A DNA stretch of 64,000 nucleotides from Paenibacillus rhizovicinus (GCF_010365285.1 NZ_CP048286.1:730001-794000), one strand, 5' to 3'. Counted from the first letter of the stretch, positions 9,025 to 18,474 are shown. Notes: generated by a model not told the origin, from the sequence alone. Numbers and translations: made by a program.

Positions 9025-9594
9025 CTATTCCATAGAGCTATTGTTTACGCGTTCCCGGATCAGCTGCCTCGCATAAGTTTGAACGGCTGCATCGTCCCAC
9101 ACCTGAACCTCGATGTATCGTTCGGGGCCGCTCTCCCCTTCCGGGTTCCAATGCTGCGGCAAGCCGTACTGCCCGATAATCCCGCGAATTTCCGCTTTGG
9201 TGTATACCTGCTCCCGATAAGGACGGCCGTCGGCAACGCGCATCGTCGGAAACAGATCGCCATAAGTAAAACTAAGTGTCTCCGCCGTAAAATAATCCCA
9301 GTCCAACGCAATGACTTCCGGCTCGACGAACCATGTTTCCAGCCATCGACACGGTCCCAGCGTCATGTAGTGCGGGAAGTTGCCGGAAGGACGGCCGCCT
9401 TTCCGCACGAACATCGACCTGGCCCGCTGCTCCAATTCACGCCGAATGGCGAGATAATCGTCGCTGCGTTTGCTCGCGAACGCGCGGCCTTCAACCCGCA
9501 GACGGGCGCTGACGCATGCGGCGTCCTCGTCGGAGAGCGCCGATAAATTGCGGAACGGACCTGCGCCGCGTTCAAAATAATGATAGAGCAGCAT
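9025..9594 (-). CDS. Conserved-looking hypothetical protein
   Basis: This 189-residue soluble protein begins MLLYHYFERGAGPFRNLSALSDEDA and later contains RFAS/RKGGRPSGNFPHYMTLGPC and LDWDYFTAETLSFTYGDLFP. The sequence is Trp/Tyr-rich and well structured, with codon use like its neighbours. It recalls uncharacterised Bacilli proteins that start LYHYFEK, but I cannot give it a function. The ATG at 9594 is preferred; a GTG at 9601-9603 extends it by three codons and sits nearer an AAGGGG. Confidence 0.68.
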   Translation of the reverse strand: MLLYHYFERGAGPFRNLSALSDEDAACVSARLRVEGRAFASKRSDDYLAIRRELEQRARSMFVRKGGRPSGNFPHYMTLGPCRWLETWFVEPEVIALDWDYFTAETLSFTYGDLFPTMRVADGRPYREQVYTKAEIRGIIGQYGLPQHWNPEGESGPERYIEVQVWDDAAVQTYARQLIRERVNNSSME

Positions 9595-9619
9595 CGTTTC
9601 CACCGGCCCCTTCGATTAC

Positions 9620-9835
9620 CTACTCCTTGAACGACAAGCCTTTGGCCGCAAACGATCGGCGGATGAGATCCACTGCTTTCGGACCGATGCCGTGCAGTTC
9701 CGCAAACTCGCGCTCGCTCAGCTTGGACACGTGTTCCAGACTGGACAAGCCGGCGTTAGCCAGTGCGCGCTGCGCCGGTTTGGATAGACCTGCAGGCAGA
9801 TCGCCGCCGGGCAGCCCGTTTTCTTGCTCGTTCAT
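9620..9835 (-). CDS. Small helix-hairpin-helix protein
   Basis: This 71-residue protein resembles a free-standing copy of the RNA polymerase alpha C-terminal or HhH fold. The motif GLSKPAQRALANAGLSSLEH followed by LHGIGPKAVDLIRRSF is the classic nonspecific DNA-binding helix-hairpin-helix pair. Three ATGs stand in a row after AGGAGG (9841, 9838, 9835); the third has the best spacing. Such proteins in Bacilli are usually annotated as HhH or DNA-binding proteins without known role. The same frame stays open far upstream but there it runs antisense-like through the DUF2164 gene and is not coding. Confidence 0.72.
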   Translation of the reverse strand: MNEQENGLPGGDLPAGLSKPAQRALANAGLSSLEHVSKLSEREFAELHGIGPKAVDLIRRSFAAKGLSFKE

Positions 9836-9849
9836 CATCATTCCTCCTG

Positions 9850-10107
9850 TCATCGTATGTTGCGAATCGGTTTCTCCAACGCGTACAATTCGTCTTCGAT
9901 TTGAGCCGTTTTGTCCTGCATCAGTTTCCGGGCGTCCGAAATCGCCTGATTGTAGACGTAAGGCCCAAGCTCCTTCAGCATAAAATCGATCAGCGACTCC
10001 GCGCTTATCGAACCGATCGATTCGGAACGCTCTTCCTCGAAATACGATTGCACGCTTCGAACGATGTCGTCTTTCTGTTCCTTGGGCAATTTGACGGGAA
10101 TGAACAT
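9850..10107 (-). CDS. DUF2164 family protein
   Basis: This 85-residue acidic, helical protein matches the DUF2164 pattern: KLPKEQKDDIVRSVQSYFEEE at the start, then ESLIDFMLKELGPYVYNQAI and DARK. Function is unknown across the family. GAAGGAGGAG lies six bases before the ATG. It ends nine bases before the ATG cluster of the HhH gene, so the two small proteins are probably translated from one message. Confidence 0.8.
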   Translation of the reverse strand: MFIPVKLPKEQKDDIVRSVQSYFEEERSESIGSISAESLIDFMLKELGPYVYNQAISDARKLMQDKTAQIEDELYALEKPIRNIR

Positions 10108-10241
10108 GCAGCTCCTCCTTCATGATTGGTCGTATTAAACATCCTGCAGATAAGCCGAACCATTGACGCATCGGCGGATTGAACGTGAGCAGCGACAACG
10201 ATAGAATGATTTTCGCGTTCTTCGTCAATGTACCCCGCTCC

Positions 10242-10808
10242 TTACGCCCGCAGGTTGAATTGGCTGTCGACATAGAGCTTCTTCGAAGCCTGCTCAAGAT
10301 ACAAGTCCCTTAATCGCTCATCGTGCTCCAATGCAGCTTCGATCGGGACGGAACCATGCGACTGCAGCTTCCCCTGCACATACGCGCAATGATGATCGTA
10401 ACAGGCTGGGTCCCGGACGATAGCGTCCAGGCATACCTTAACGTTCGCTGCGATTCCGAGATTCGATGGATGCAGGATCCACTCCGTATCCTTCCAATCC
10501 AAGATGCCTTCGGGCGTCTTGATCGGTGTTTCATAGGGGTAATGCTCATCCACCTCAGCTAAATACGCGTACATGCCGCCGAATTTAGCACCGTCCAGCA
10601 GCCAGGTGACGAGACCTTTGAATTGCAAATCATAGGTTTCAATCCCGGTTTCTTCGCGAAACTCCCGCTCCATGGACGCGCGCGGCGTTTCGCCTGGCTC
10701 GAGCTTGCCGCCGATGCCGTTCCAGCAGCCCATCCAGCTTGCCCGTTCCCGGTTCAACATCAGGATTTGACTGCCGCGCCTGATAAAACAAATCGTATAC
10801 GCAATCAT
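10242..10808 (-). CDS. Nudix hydrolase, MutT-like
   Basis: This 188-residue protein hydrolyses a nucleoside diphosphate linked to another moiety. The Nudix box is complete: G-KLEPG-E then REFREETGIE (about residues 34-56), including the metal-binding RE..EE core. The N-terminus AYTICFIRRGSQILMLNRE resembles MutT/8-oxo-dGTP-type enzymes, and WNGIGGKLEPGE is common in 8-oxo-dGTP diphosphatase-like Nudix proteins of Bacilli. The C-terminal 50 residues are extra compared with minimal MutT (about 130 residues). The actual substrate is not certain. Confidence 0.86.
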   Translation of the reverse strand: MIAYTICFIRRGSQILMLNRERASWMGCWNGIGGKLEPGETPRASMEREFREETGIETYDLQFKGLVTWLLDGAKFGGMYAYLAEVDEHYPYETPIKTPEGILDWKDTEWILHPSNLGIAANVKVCLDAIVRDPACYDHHCAYVQGKLQSHGSVPIEAALEHDERLRDLYLEQASKKLYVDSQFNLRA

Positions 10809-10902
10809 CCTATCATCCCGTTCCTGCGAACCGTATTTCCCTAATTATAACGGGATTCTGAATATTGGAAAATAATAAAAAAACCGGAATTTGATCAGCA
10901 AG

Positions 10903-11673
10903 CTATTCCGCTTGCTGCCGGCTGCCTTTCCGCTTCCATATCCGGTTGCCCGCATAGACGGCGATCAGAAATCCCGCGTATACCGCAGCGGCGGTAATCA
11001 GCGCGTTCCGGTCTCCTGCAATCCGTCCGCCAATGAATGCAAACACGAGCATCCCTGGAATCTTCCCAAGAAGCGAAGCGCCGGCATAAGTCAGGAATGG
11101 AAGCGACACCGCGGCCGCGTACGCGTTCACGGCAAGCTGGGGGACGACGGGAATAAGCCGCGCAAGCAGGACGGAACCGAAAGGACGATGCTCGACGAGC
11201 GACGTCCAACGTGCTGTCACGGCGTAGCGGCGAAGCAGCAACCGCGCCCGGTCCTGCAGCACGTACCGAAACAGCCCGTACGTGAGCAGTGCAGCCAGCC
11301 ATGCGCCGATCAAACTGATGAGCGCGCCGGGCAGCGGACCGTACAAATACCCCATCGTGCCGATGACGACACTGAAAGGAATGATGGGTACGCATGCCAG
11401 TCCGGTCACGATCAGCAGCATCAACGCAGGCGAAACGGCGCCCGAGTGGATCCAGTCCAACAGTTCCGTTTTGTTTGACCAAACGGCGATCAGCATGACA
11501 AGGTAAGCCGGAAGAAGCGCCCACCGCTTCCAAGCAACAGCTGCCTGGGCGGGTGCCGGCTGGGTTGAATCCGTTGCTCCCGTTCCGATTAAAGCGGTTT
11601 CGTTTCGTTCCGGATTGTTGCTTGGATGAGCCGCAACTGCAGCAGCCGTTGGTTCGTTTCTCGCGGATTTCAT
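10903..11673 (-). CDS. TVP38/TMEM64 (VTT domain) membrane protein
   Basis: This 256-residue protein belongs to the TVP38/DedA-like VTT superfamily. After an Ala/Pro-rich, non-conserved N-terminal 50 residues it has about six hydrophobic segments, with the family hallmark GTMGYLYGPLPGALISLIGAWL and the later SVLLARLIPVVPQLAVNAYAAAVSLPF. Family members are linked to membrane lipid scrambling or undecaprenyl-phosphate and PE recycling, but this one has no assigned substrate. The start at 11673 follows AAGGAAGG; the TTG and ATG upstream (11706, 11694) are weaker. It stands alone. Confidence 0.82.
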   Translation of the reverse strand: MKSARNEPTAAAVAAHPSNNPERNETALIGTGATDSTQPAPAQAAVAWKRWALLPAYLVMLIAVWSNKTELLDWIHSGAVSPALMLLIVTGLACVPIIPFSVVIGTMGYLYGPLPGALISLIGAWLAALLTYGLFRYVLQDRARLLLRRYAVTARWTSLVEHRPFGSVLLARLIPVVPQLAVNAYAAAVSLPFLTYAGASLLGKIPGMLVFAFIGGRIAGDRNALITAAAVYAGFLIAVYAGNRIWKRKGSRQQAE

Positions 11674-11875
11674 CTGTGTGCCTTCCTTTTCCATCTCCAG
11701 CCCCAATTGAACGTTCGACTTGTTTGCCTGTACTTAACCAGCCGCAACAATGCCGACTCGATTCATTTCGCTTCGACCGACTATGAAGCTCTCTACAACA
11801 TTATAGCGCCCATGCCGGCCGAGAGGAACCTGCCGACTGAACCGATTCTATAGTCCGCCATCGCTGCAGACTTAG

Positions 11876-11917
11876 CAAAAACGGGACGAAGCGGCACATC
11901 TGCCTGCTCCGTCCCGC
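11876..11917 (-). terminator. Intrinsic terminator after the GNAT gene at 11965
   Basis: On the minus strand CGGGACGGAGC pairs with GCTTCGTCCCG and is followed by TTTTT. It lies about 50 bases beyond the acetyltransferase stop. Confidence 0.7.
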
Positions 11918-11964
11918 ATAAGTACGCTAGTACGCTTGCTTGCGCCGCTAGCTCCGCTCCGCTA

Positions 11965-12408
11965 TTACAGCTGCTTGCGCATATTGACATGCGGGATTCC
12001 CGCATCCAAGAAGGGCTCGCCCGGCTCCGTTTCATAGCCGAGCTTGTGGTAAAACCCTTCCGCCGTGCACTGCGCGCCCAGGAATGACGCCGAGTAGCCT
12101 TCGGCCTTCGCGTCCGCTTCCATCGTTGCAAGCAGCTGCCTGCCCACTCCCGTTCCCCGGTAAGGAAGCAGCACGGCGATCCGCTGCATTTTCGCAACGC
12201 CCGGCTCGTATTCCTTCCACCGGCCTGCCCCGATGGCTTTGCCGTTATCCGTCACCAGGAAATGATGGCAGGATTCCGGCGTATCATCGTATTCATCCCG
12301 CTCCTCGTCAGCAGGCACCTTCTGTTCGTCGACGAACACGGTGAAGCGAACGCCGATCGCATCCTCCAGCATTTCCGGGGTCGTAATTCGTTCATAATTC
12401 AAAGCCAC
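11965..12408 (-). CDS. GNAT family N-acetyltransferase (YjcF-like)
   Basis: This 147-residue acetyltransferase resembles the ElaA/YjcF group. It opens RITTPEMLEDAIGVRFTVFVDEQ, has the acetyl-CoA loop LPYRGTGVGRQLLATME (about residues 82-98) and ends FYHKLGYETEPGEPFLDAGIPHVNM. The substrate is unknown. An ATG at 12429 has no Shine-Dalgarno, while a GTG at 12408 has AGAAAGAGG eight bases upstream, so I take the GTG. It follows the helicase gene at 12457 closely, and a terminator follows it. Confidence 0.82.
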   Translation of the reverse strand: MALNYERITTPEMLEDAIGVRFTVFVDEQKVPADEERDEYDDTPESCHHFLVTDNGKAIGAGRWKEYEPGVAKMQRIAVLLPYRGTGVGRQLLATMEADAKAEGYSASFLGAQCTAEGFYHKLGYETEPGEPFLDAGIPHVNMRKQL

Positions 12409-12456
12409 TGCGATAACCTCTTTCTGCATTTCAATGTTATTTAATTGGTCATGCTA

Positions 12457-14853
12457 TTAGTTCGTTTGCAAATCCGCTGATTCTTCCGCCGATTCGTAGT
12501 AGGCTTCGATCGGTCCTTGCAAGAACGGCCCCGCGCTGCCGAGCGCGTATAAGTATAGCTCATGCATCGCCCGGGTACAAACCGTATAAAACAATCGCCG
12601 GTCGCTTTCTTGCCCGTAGCCCGTCGGGGATCCCGAAGCGTCATAGACCAGCACCGCGTCGAATTCCACGCCTTTCGCCAAATAAGACGGGATGACGACG
12701 ATGCCCGGCTCGAACGTGGACGTCTCCGACTCCACGAGACGGATCGGCCCGACGCCAAGCAGCGCTTCATGGACGACCAGGCTTTGAGCGGCGGTTTTGC
12801 AGATGACGGCGATCGTGCGATTGCCTTGCGTCGCGAGCAAGGTCAACTTGGCGCGAATCATCTTGTACAGGGCATCGCGATCCTCTGCCACCATGAGCTT
12901 CGGCTTCAGGCCATCCCGATTGAATGGCTGAATTTCTTCGCCGCCAGCAATAAGCATGCTCGTGAATTCAACGATCGGACGCGTGGAACGGTAGCTCTGC
13001 TTCAACACGATGGTTTCCGTATCCGAAGCCTCGTACAAAGCCGCCAGAGCAGTGAAGCCCGTGCTTTCGCCGGCATCCGCATGCGCTTGTATGGACTGGT
13101 TCAGATCGCCCAGCGCCGTAATCCGGCTGAATGGAAACAACCGCTGCAAGTAAGCAAACTGGAAAGCCGTATAGTCCTGCGCTTCATCGATCAGCACGTG
13201 CCGAACGGATGTATTCGTCTGGAAACCGCGGATACGCTCCACGACATACAGGAACGGCGTAGCATCCTCGTAGGCCATTTTCTTCAGCAGCAGCCGGTCG
13301 ATCGTATCTTTGCAGATCGGTTCCCACGACTCCGGTAGCTCGATACCTGCATGCGCAGCTGCATGAGCGGCAATCTCCGAATTAAGGAACAATCGCAGAA
13401 ACGTGGAGCGCACATCGACGAAGGTCAGTTTCTTGATCCGGCTGCGGACCGGTTTTACCGCTTCCATGACGACATACTGGCCCAGCAGCTCCCGTTCCCG
13501 GTCGAAATCGTCGAACGATTCGTCCTTCAGCTTGCGATTCTGCCGTCTCAGCGTCTGATAGGCGCGCAAATATGTCTCTTTGTCCAGCAGATCGATCGCT
13601 TGGTCGACCCAATCTTCCTTCAGCGCCGCCCGCTGCCTGGTCTTTAATAACCCCAGCAGCCATTCCGCCGTCAACCGCATCCGGTTCGGCACCGCGATGG
13701 ACCGATCCAGGCCGTAGAAATGCGCTCCGATTTCCTCCCCGGTCGCAAGCACCTCTTCCTTGAAGCGAACGTCTCTGAAAATAATGCCGGCCCCGCCCAA
13801 TACGCCGAGATAGCCGTCGATCAGCCGCACGAAGCCCATCGTCGCTTTATAGCGGATGCCTGCCATGCGGGCTTCATAACCAGGCTCCTTCTCCGCTCTT
13901 AACGCGTATTCCAATTGCGCGTACGGATTTTCCAGCTTGAAGGAATGTCCTAGCCGCGCGGCCAAATAATCCTGGAACGTCGTTTGCTGCATATTCTCTT
14001 CGCCCAGCTCGGGCAGCACCGTCGATACGTAACTGTTGAACATGGGATTCGGCGAGAACAGAACGATTTGATCCGCGTTCAGCGTTCCCCGGAACCGGTA
14101 GAGCAAATAAGCCACGCGCTGCAGCGCCGCTGACGTTTTCCCGCTTCCCGCGGCGCCTTGCACGAGCAGCAACCGGCTCCGCTCGTTGCGGATGATGCGG
14201 TTCTGCTCCCGTTGAATCGTACCGACGATGCTGCGCATCTGCGCATCGGACTGGCGGCCGAGCACTTCTTGCAGCAACTCGTCGCCGATGGTCACGCCGG
14301 TATCGAACAAACTGACGATTTCGCCGTCGCGAATGACGAATTGTCTCTTCAGCTGAAGATCGCCGCGAATCAGGCCAGCGGGCGTTTGAAGCTGCGCCGG
14401 ACCGGGTGGATAGTCGTAATACAGGCTGGCGATCGGCGCCCGCCAATCATAGATCAAGTAATGCTCGTCGGCGCGGTCGCGCAGCGATGAAATGCCAAGA
14501 TAGACTTCATCCGCGGACGACTCTCCGTCCTCCAGAAAGTCGATACGGCCGAAATACGGCGAAGACTTCAGCTTTCGCAGCGTCTTGAGCTGCTGCGCGG
14601 CATGCCGATGCGTCCGTTCCCGTTCGGATAGCACTTCCGCCTGCTGCTTCAAACTAGCGAACGACTCGGCCATTTCAACGGCATCCTCGAAGTTGACCGT
14701 GACGTCGTCCCAGAAGTTCTTTCGAATGTCGACCATCTCGGAATGCGTGTCGGACGTCTGCAGCTCGAGCGCCTCGATGCGCTGGTCAACCTGCTTGACG
14801 ACCTCGTCGACGCGCTCCTGTTCGGCCGACCACTCGGGTTGTTTCTCGCTCAC
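12457..14853 (-). CDS. helD: HelD-type RNA polymerase-associated helicase (first copy)
   Basis: This 798-residue UvrD-like superfamily 1 motor belongs to the HelD family, which removes stalled RNA polymerase from DNA. An N-terminal coiled coil (residues 1-85), which in HelD enters the polymerase secondary channel, leads to SSPYFGRIDF and DWRAPIASLYYDY, both HelD hallmarks. Walker A is GAAGSGKTSAALQRVAYLLY (about 234-253), and motif II is VLIDEAQDYTAFQ near 558. QSYRSTRPIVEF and VVIPSYLAKGVEFDAVLVYD are motifs IV and V. The GTG start follows GGGTGG. A second HelD-like gene lies at 26826; the two are clearly different in sequence. Confidence 0.9.
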   Translation of the reverse strand: MSEKQPEWSAEQERVDEVVKQVDQRIEALELQTSDTHSEMVDIRKNFWDDVTVNFEDAVEMAESFASLKQQAEVLSERERTHRHAAQQLKTLRKLKSSPYFGRIDFLEDGESSADEVYLGISSLRDRADEHYLIYDWRAPIASLYYDYPPGPAQLQTPAGLIRGDLQLKRQFVIRDGEIVSLFDTGVTIGDELLQEVLGRQSDAQMRSIVGTIQREQNRIIRNERSRLLLVQGAAGSGKTSAALQRVAYLLYRFRGTLNADQIVLFSPNPMFNSYVSTVLPELGEENMQQTTFQDYLAARLGHSFKLENPYAQLEYALRAEKEPGYEARMAGIRYKATMGFVRLIDGYLGVLGGAGIIFRDVRFKEEVLATGEEIGAHFYGLDRSIAVPNRMRLTAEWLLGLLKTRQRAALKEDWVDQAIDLLDKETYLRAYQTLRRQNRKLKDESFDDFDRERELLGQYVVMEAVKPVRSRIKKLTFVDVRSTFLRLFLNSEIAAHAAAHAGIELPESWEPICKDTIDRLLLKKMAYEDATPFLYVVERIRGFQTNTSVRHVLIDEAQDYTAFQFAYLQRLFPFSRITALGDLNQSIQAHADAGESTGFTALAALYEASDTETIVLKQSYRSTRPIVEFTSMLIAGGEEIQPFNRDGLKPKLMVAEDRDALYKMIRAKLTLLATQGNRTIAVICKTAAQSLVVHEALLGVGPIRLVESETSTFEPGIVVIPSYLAKGVEFDAVLVYDASGSPTGYGQESDRRLFYTVCTRAMHELYLYALGSAGPFLQGPIEAYYESAEESADLQTN

Positions 14854-14986
14854 TTTGAACCACCCTTTCCCCTTATCCTCACTCGAAAATCGTTATGTAT
14901 ACATACGACTCCCCTCCATCCTTCGTGCATGCATCGAAGGACCGAAGGGGAGCGTGGCATCGCTTATTTTAAACTTTCAGCATACG

Positions 14987-15643
14987 TTAGGCGTTTACTT
15001 TCTCGTGGCCGAACGCTTTGGCCGCCTGCTTCGCTTCTTCGATCGCCTTCGCTTTGATCGCGTCTGCCTGTGCCGGAGCCGCATTGTGGCCTTCGACGAA
15101 AATACCTTTAAAGTCCGTGATGCCGAAGAAAGCCATGATCGCCGTCAAATGACGATGACCGCACTCCATGCCCGCGGCGGGGCCTTCTGAATAATTACCG
15201 CCGCGCGCCTGAATGTGAATCGCCGATTTATTCGGCAGCAGTCCGACAGGGCCTTCCTGCGTATATTTGAACGTTTTGCCAGCCACGCAAATGGAGTCGA
15301 TGTAAGCTTTCATAATTGGCGGATAAGAGAAGTTCCACATCGGCGTTACGAATACGTACTTGTCCCCGGCGACGAATTCGTCGACGAGCTCGCCCAAACG
15401 GCTAACCTTCCGTTGTTCCCCGGAAGACAAATCCTTGAATTCGCCGCCGCCCCTCAGCTTGCCCCAGCCGCTGAATACATCGGCATCGATATGCGGAATA
15501 TCCATATTGTACAAGTCCAAATGCTTGATCTCATCCTGCGGATGAGCTTCCCGGTAAGCATCGAGAAAGGCCTGTCCCACCGCCATGCTGAACGAAGTTT
15601 GATGATCATGCGGATGCGCGGTAATATACAATAATTTCGCCAT
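14987..15643 (-). CDS. azoR: FMN-dependent NADH-azoreductase
   Basis: This 218-residue flavoprotein of the AzoR/AcpD family reduces quinones and azo compounds with NADH. The start [20 protein letters not shown] contains the FMN phosphate loop, and [26 protein letters not shown] (about 95-120) is the diagnostic flavin-binding signature. The length matches the family (about 210). It is monocistronic. Bacilli commonly have several paralogues involved in thiol-specific or quinone stress. No nearby YodB/MhqR-type regulator is seen. Confidence 0.9.
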   Translation of the reverse strand: MAKLLYITAHPHDHQTSFSMAVGQAFLDAYREAHPQDEIKHLDLYNMDIPHIDADVFSGWGKLRGGGEFKDLSSGEQRKVSRLGELVDEFVAGDKYVFVTPMWNFSYPPIMKAYIDSICVAGKTFKYTQEGPVGLLPNKSAIHIQARGGNYSEGPAAGMECGHRHLTAIMAFFGITDFKGIFVEGHNAAPAQADAIKAKAIEEAKQAAKAFGHEKVNA

Positions 15644-15943
15644 GGTAAATGCGATCCCTGCCTTTTCGTTAAAATGACTGACGCTCCATAGGTTGTTCCG
15701 GCTTGGAGGGGTTCATGTAACGAGAAAGCGCATGGCAAAGCGGCTTTTGCTGGCGGCGATGCATGTATTAACCTTATCGGGACGTCGGCAGAAGTCGTTT
15801 CTTCTTGGCGATTCCAGTATCGCGGCTAACGTACATAACGGCCGACGTACGAACGCAAACTATTGTCATGAAACGGATAAGCAATCGCCGTCTTCATGTT
15901 ATAGCATAGTCGGGGACGTAATGCCAGCGGCTCGCGGGACTGG
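15644..15943. other. Intergenic stretch without a supported gene
   Basis: Three hundred bases between the azoreductase start and the LysR-gene stop. Open frames here (for example 15693-15947 on the plus strand) lack a Shine-Dalgarno and have no recognisable product. The promoter of the azoreductase should lie near 15650-15720, but no convincing -35/-10 pair was found. Confidence 0.5.
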
Positions 15944-16864
15944 CTAATGCGTCTCGGCCGGTGCGGCGGCAAGAGCGGAATTCGGCCAGCTCGCAAGCAA
16001 GGCAATGAACTGCTCCGCAACCGGAGGCAGCGCATCTTCCGCACGCGTGAACAACAAGATCGGGTTGCGCTGATCGATGCCTTCCGCTCGAAGCCGGACA
16101 AGCTCGCCCCTTGCTACCGCCGACCTTGCCTCCATGGATGAAACGAATGTTACGCCGAGACCGGATGCGGCGGCATGCAGCGATTCATGGACGCCGCTCA
16201 CTTGAAGGGCTGTCTTCGGCGGCGGCGCGCCGTGAATGCGGCATAAGGTAAGCAGCTGTTCCCGGGCTGCGCTTCCGGGCTCGCGCATGACGAACGCTTC
16301 GTTCATGAGCGCGGCTATGGAAAACCGTTTCCCTGCCAGCGCGTGCCCGCTTGCCGCGACGAACCAAAGCTCATCCTCCAGCAGCAGCTGCCGCGTTAAT
16401 CCGGGCTGCTCCGGCACTCCTCCTCCAATGATGGCCGCATCCGCCTCGTAACGAAGAAGCGCCTGAATCGCATTGTCCGCATTGAGCGTTTGCAGCGTGA
16501 TGTTCACGCCCGGGAATGCGGCGCGATATGCGGCCAGCCGTTCCGGCAGGAGGAAATTCGCCGGCAGCGAAGTGGCTGCGAGCCGCAGTTCCCCGGCCGC
16601 GCCCGTTACGTAATCCCCCATATCGCGCAGGATCTCTTCCTGGAGCGAGAACAACCGCGCGGCATGAGCCGCGAGCCGCTCCCCCGCTTCCGTCAGCAAT
16701 ATGCCTCTGCCCTTCGGAGCAAGCAGGGTCAATCCCAGCTCGGCTGCCATATTCCGCACATGAGCCGTCACGGCCGGTTGGCTGATGCGCAGCGCTTCGG
16801 CTGCCTTGGTCACGCTCCCCGTCGCTGCCACATGATGAAACACGATCAATCCGTACAAATTCAT
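15944..16864 (-). CDS. LysR family transcriptional regulator
   Basis: This 306-residue regulator has the N-terminal winged helix of the family (FHHVAATGSVTKAAEALRISQPAVTAHVRNME, residues about 9-40) and a two-lobed effector domain to the end. The overall sequence resembles the CysL/CbbR branch (AAYRAAFPGVNITLQTLN). The ATG follows GCGGAGGAAG. It is divergent from the threonine synthase gene at 17150, the typical LysR arrangement. It therefore probably controls that gene, itself, or both; the 285-base gap holds a 22-base palindrome. Confidence 0.9.
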   Translation of the reverse strand: MNLYGLIVFHHVAATGSVTKAAEALRISQPAVTAHVRNMAAELGLTLLAPKGRGILLTEAGERLAAHAARLFSLQEEILRDMGDYVTGAAGELRLAATSLPANFLLPERLAAYRAAFPGVNITLQTLNADNAIQALLRYEADAAIIGGGVPEQPGLTRQLLLEDELWFVAASGHALAGKRFSIAALMNEAFVMREPGSAAREQLLTLCRIHGAPPPKTALQVSGVHESLHAAASGLGVTFVSSMEARSAVARGELVRLRAEGIDQRNPILLFTRAEDALPPVAEQFIALLASWPNSALAAAPAETH

Positions 16865-16984
16865 CTTCGCAACTTCCTCCGCTCGCTCGCCGCATGCCGA
16901 TTCCGCGCATCCAACTCATAATCAATTATTATACATTCGCAATTTTTTAATATTGGTATTATTAAAGATTTTTATTTATTGTAG

Positions 16985-17006
16985 TTGTAAGAGGGGCCCC
17001 TCACAA
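16985..17006. promoter_or_regulatory. 22-base imperfect palindrome in the divergent LysR/threonine synthase promoter region
   Basis: The centre GAGGGGCCCCTC is a perfect 12-base palindrome flanked by TTGT and ACAA, giving a 22-base near-dyad. It lies 120 bases upstream of the LysR start and 144 bases upstream of the threonine synthase start. It could be an operator. It is GC-rich in an otherwise AT-rich gap, so it may be the binding site of the LysR protein or of another regulator. Confidence 0.4.
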
Positions 17007-17149
17007 GAGAACAAACTTTAAAAAACGGCTAAAGCATTTAACGGTTATTAAGGCAAGAGTCGGCGAATAAGCGCTTTGCAAATCATTGCGGATAACATAT
17101 TTCGCCAAGCCTTTGCTTGCTGATGCCGAAAGTTCTGGAGGATGGTTCT

Positions 17150-18424
17150 ATGAAAGCAAGATGCGTGGAATGCGGCGCTGCTGCTTCGCTGGCGGCGAAA
17201 CCGATGCGATATGCCTGTCACTGCGGCGGACTGCTCGAAGTCGTGCACGATTTTGGAGATGCGGACGCGGAGCGGTTAAAGGATCTGTTCCATCGGCGGC
17301 TCGGCGAACGCCACACCATCGGCGCTAGCGGCGTATGGCGCTACAAAGAGTTGATCGCGCCCGAACTTCCGGACGCGTTCATCGTAACGAGAAACGAAGG
17401 CAATACGGGAATTTACGGACCCGAATGCGTGCGCGAGTTCGCGGGGATCAGACAGCTGTGGTTGAAAGCGCAAAGCGAGAATCCAAGCGGTTCGTTCAAA
17501 GACAACGGCATGACGGCCGCCGTATCGCATGGCGCGAGCTTGGGCTACGCAAGCTTTGCCTGTACCTCGACCGGGAATACCTCCTCCTCCCTGTCCATGT
17601 ATGCCGCGACGGCTGGCGTACCGTCGCTCGTGCTCGTACCGGACGAAGGCATATCGCTGAACAAGGTGCTGCAGACGCTCGCGTATGGCGCGCAGGTCGC
17701 TGCTTTTCCCGGCACATACGACGACGGCATTAGGTGGCTGAACGAGAACGGCGAGAAGAACGGCTGCTATGTATGCAATTCCGTGAATCCGATGCGGATC
17801 GAAGGTCAGAAAAGCATCGTCTTCGAGCTTGCCCAGGACTTGAACTGGGAACTGCCGGATTGGATCGTCCTCCCGGGCGGCGCGCTCAGCAATGCATCGG
17901 CGCTCGGCAAAGGACTGCGTGAATTGTTCGCGCTCGGATTCATTGCCCGGCTGCCGCGGGTGGCCGTCGTTCAAGCTGAAGGCGCCGGCCCGTTTCACCG
18001 GATGGTCGACGCGTCATTAAGCACGCTGATACCGGAGCCGGCTCCCCGAACCGTCGCGAGCGCGCTCAATATCGGAAACCCTCCGAGCTGGCGAAAAGCG
18101 CTGGAAACATTAAAACTGACGGCCGGAGTAACGACGGCCGTCAGCGATGCGGAGATTATGGCGGCCAAAGCCTGCGTCGACCGCAGCGGAATCGGCTGCG
18201 AGCCGGCTTCGGCGGCGGCGGTCGCCGGACTGCGCAAGCTCGTGCAAGGCGGCGTCATTCACCGCGACGAGACCGCTGCTTGCATTTTGACCGGCAGCTT
18301 ATTGAAGGATACGAACGCGATTAACAGCTACCATCTAGGTGCCGATTACTCCGAGGCGCCTTGGCGCAACGGGATTCGCCGCGTGAAGCTGAACGAAGAA
18401 TTTCAAGTCAATTTAGAAGAGTAA
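17150..18424 (+). CDS. thrC: Threonine synthase
   Basis: This 424-residue PLP enzyme converts O-phosphohomoserine to threonine. The first 30 residues carry a zinc-ribbon-like C-x2-C...C-x-C-GG pattern (CVECG, CHCGG) seen in the longer threonine synthases. The PLP lysine is in NPSGSFKDNGM (about residue 117), followed by CTSTGNTSSSLSMYAA, the phosphate-binding and substrate loop. The PLP-phosphate glycine loop is LPGGALSNASALGKG. The start at 17150 follows GGAGG; the frame is open 11 codons upstream. It is a lone thrC, not with hom-thrB, and faces a LysR regulator. Other fold-type II enzymes (for example cysteate synthase) share this architecture, so the substrate is likely but not proven. Confidence 0.82.
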   Translation: MKARCVECGAAASLAAKPMRYACHCGGLLEVVHDFGDADAERLKDLFHRRLGERHTIGASGVWRYKELIAPELPDAFIVTRNEGNTGIYGPECVREFAGIRQLWLKAQSENPSGSFKDNGMTAAVSHGASLGYASFACTSTGNTSSSLSMYAATAGVPSLVLVPDEGISLNKVLQTLAYGAQVAAFPGTYDDGIRWLNENGEKNGCYVCNSVNPMRIEGQKSIVFELAQDLNWELPDWIVLPGGALSNASALGKGLRELFALGFIARLPRVAVVQAEGAGPFHRMVDASLSTLIPEPAPRTVASALNIGNPPSWRKALETLKLTAGVTTAVSDAEIMAAKACVDRSGIGCEPASAAAVAGLRKLVQGGVIHRDETAACILTGSLLKDTNAINSYHLGADYSEAPWRNGIRRVKLNEEFQVNLEE

Positions 18425-18474
18425 TTTACGGACTTTACGGATTGATCACGCAATGAATAACCGGTTCTTGAGTC

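Noticed and set aside
9836..10297. The in-frame upstream extension of the small HhH gene, including a TTG near 10210 with a GGAGCGGGG site
   Set aside because: Most of the extension runs through the DUF2164 gene in another frame and has no homology-like features; the HhH gene has its own AGGAGG and ATG cluster.
15693..15947. A plus-strand frame after the azoreductase
   Set aside because: No start signal, no recognisable sequence, and it overlaps the 3' end of the LysR gene.
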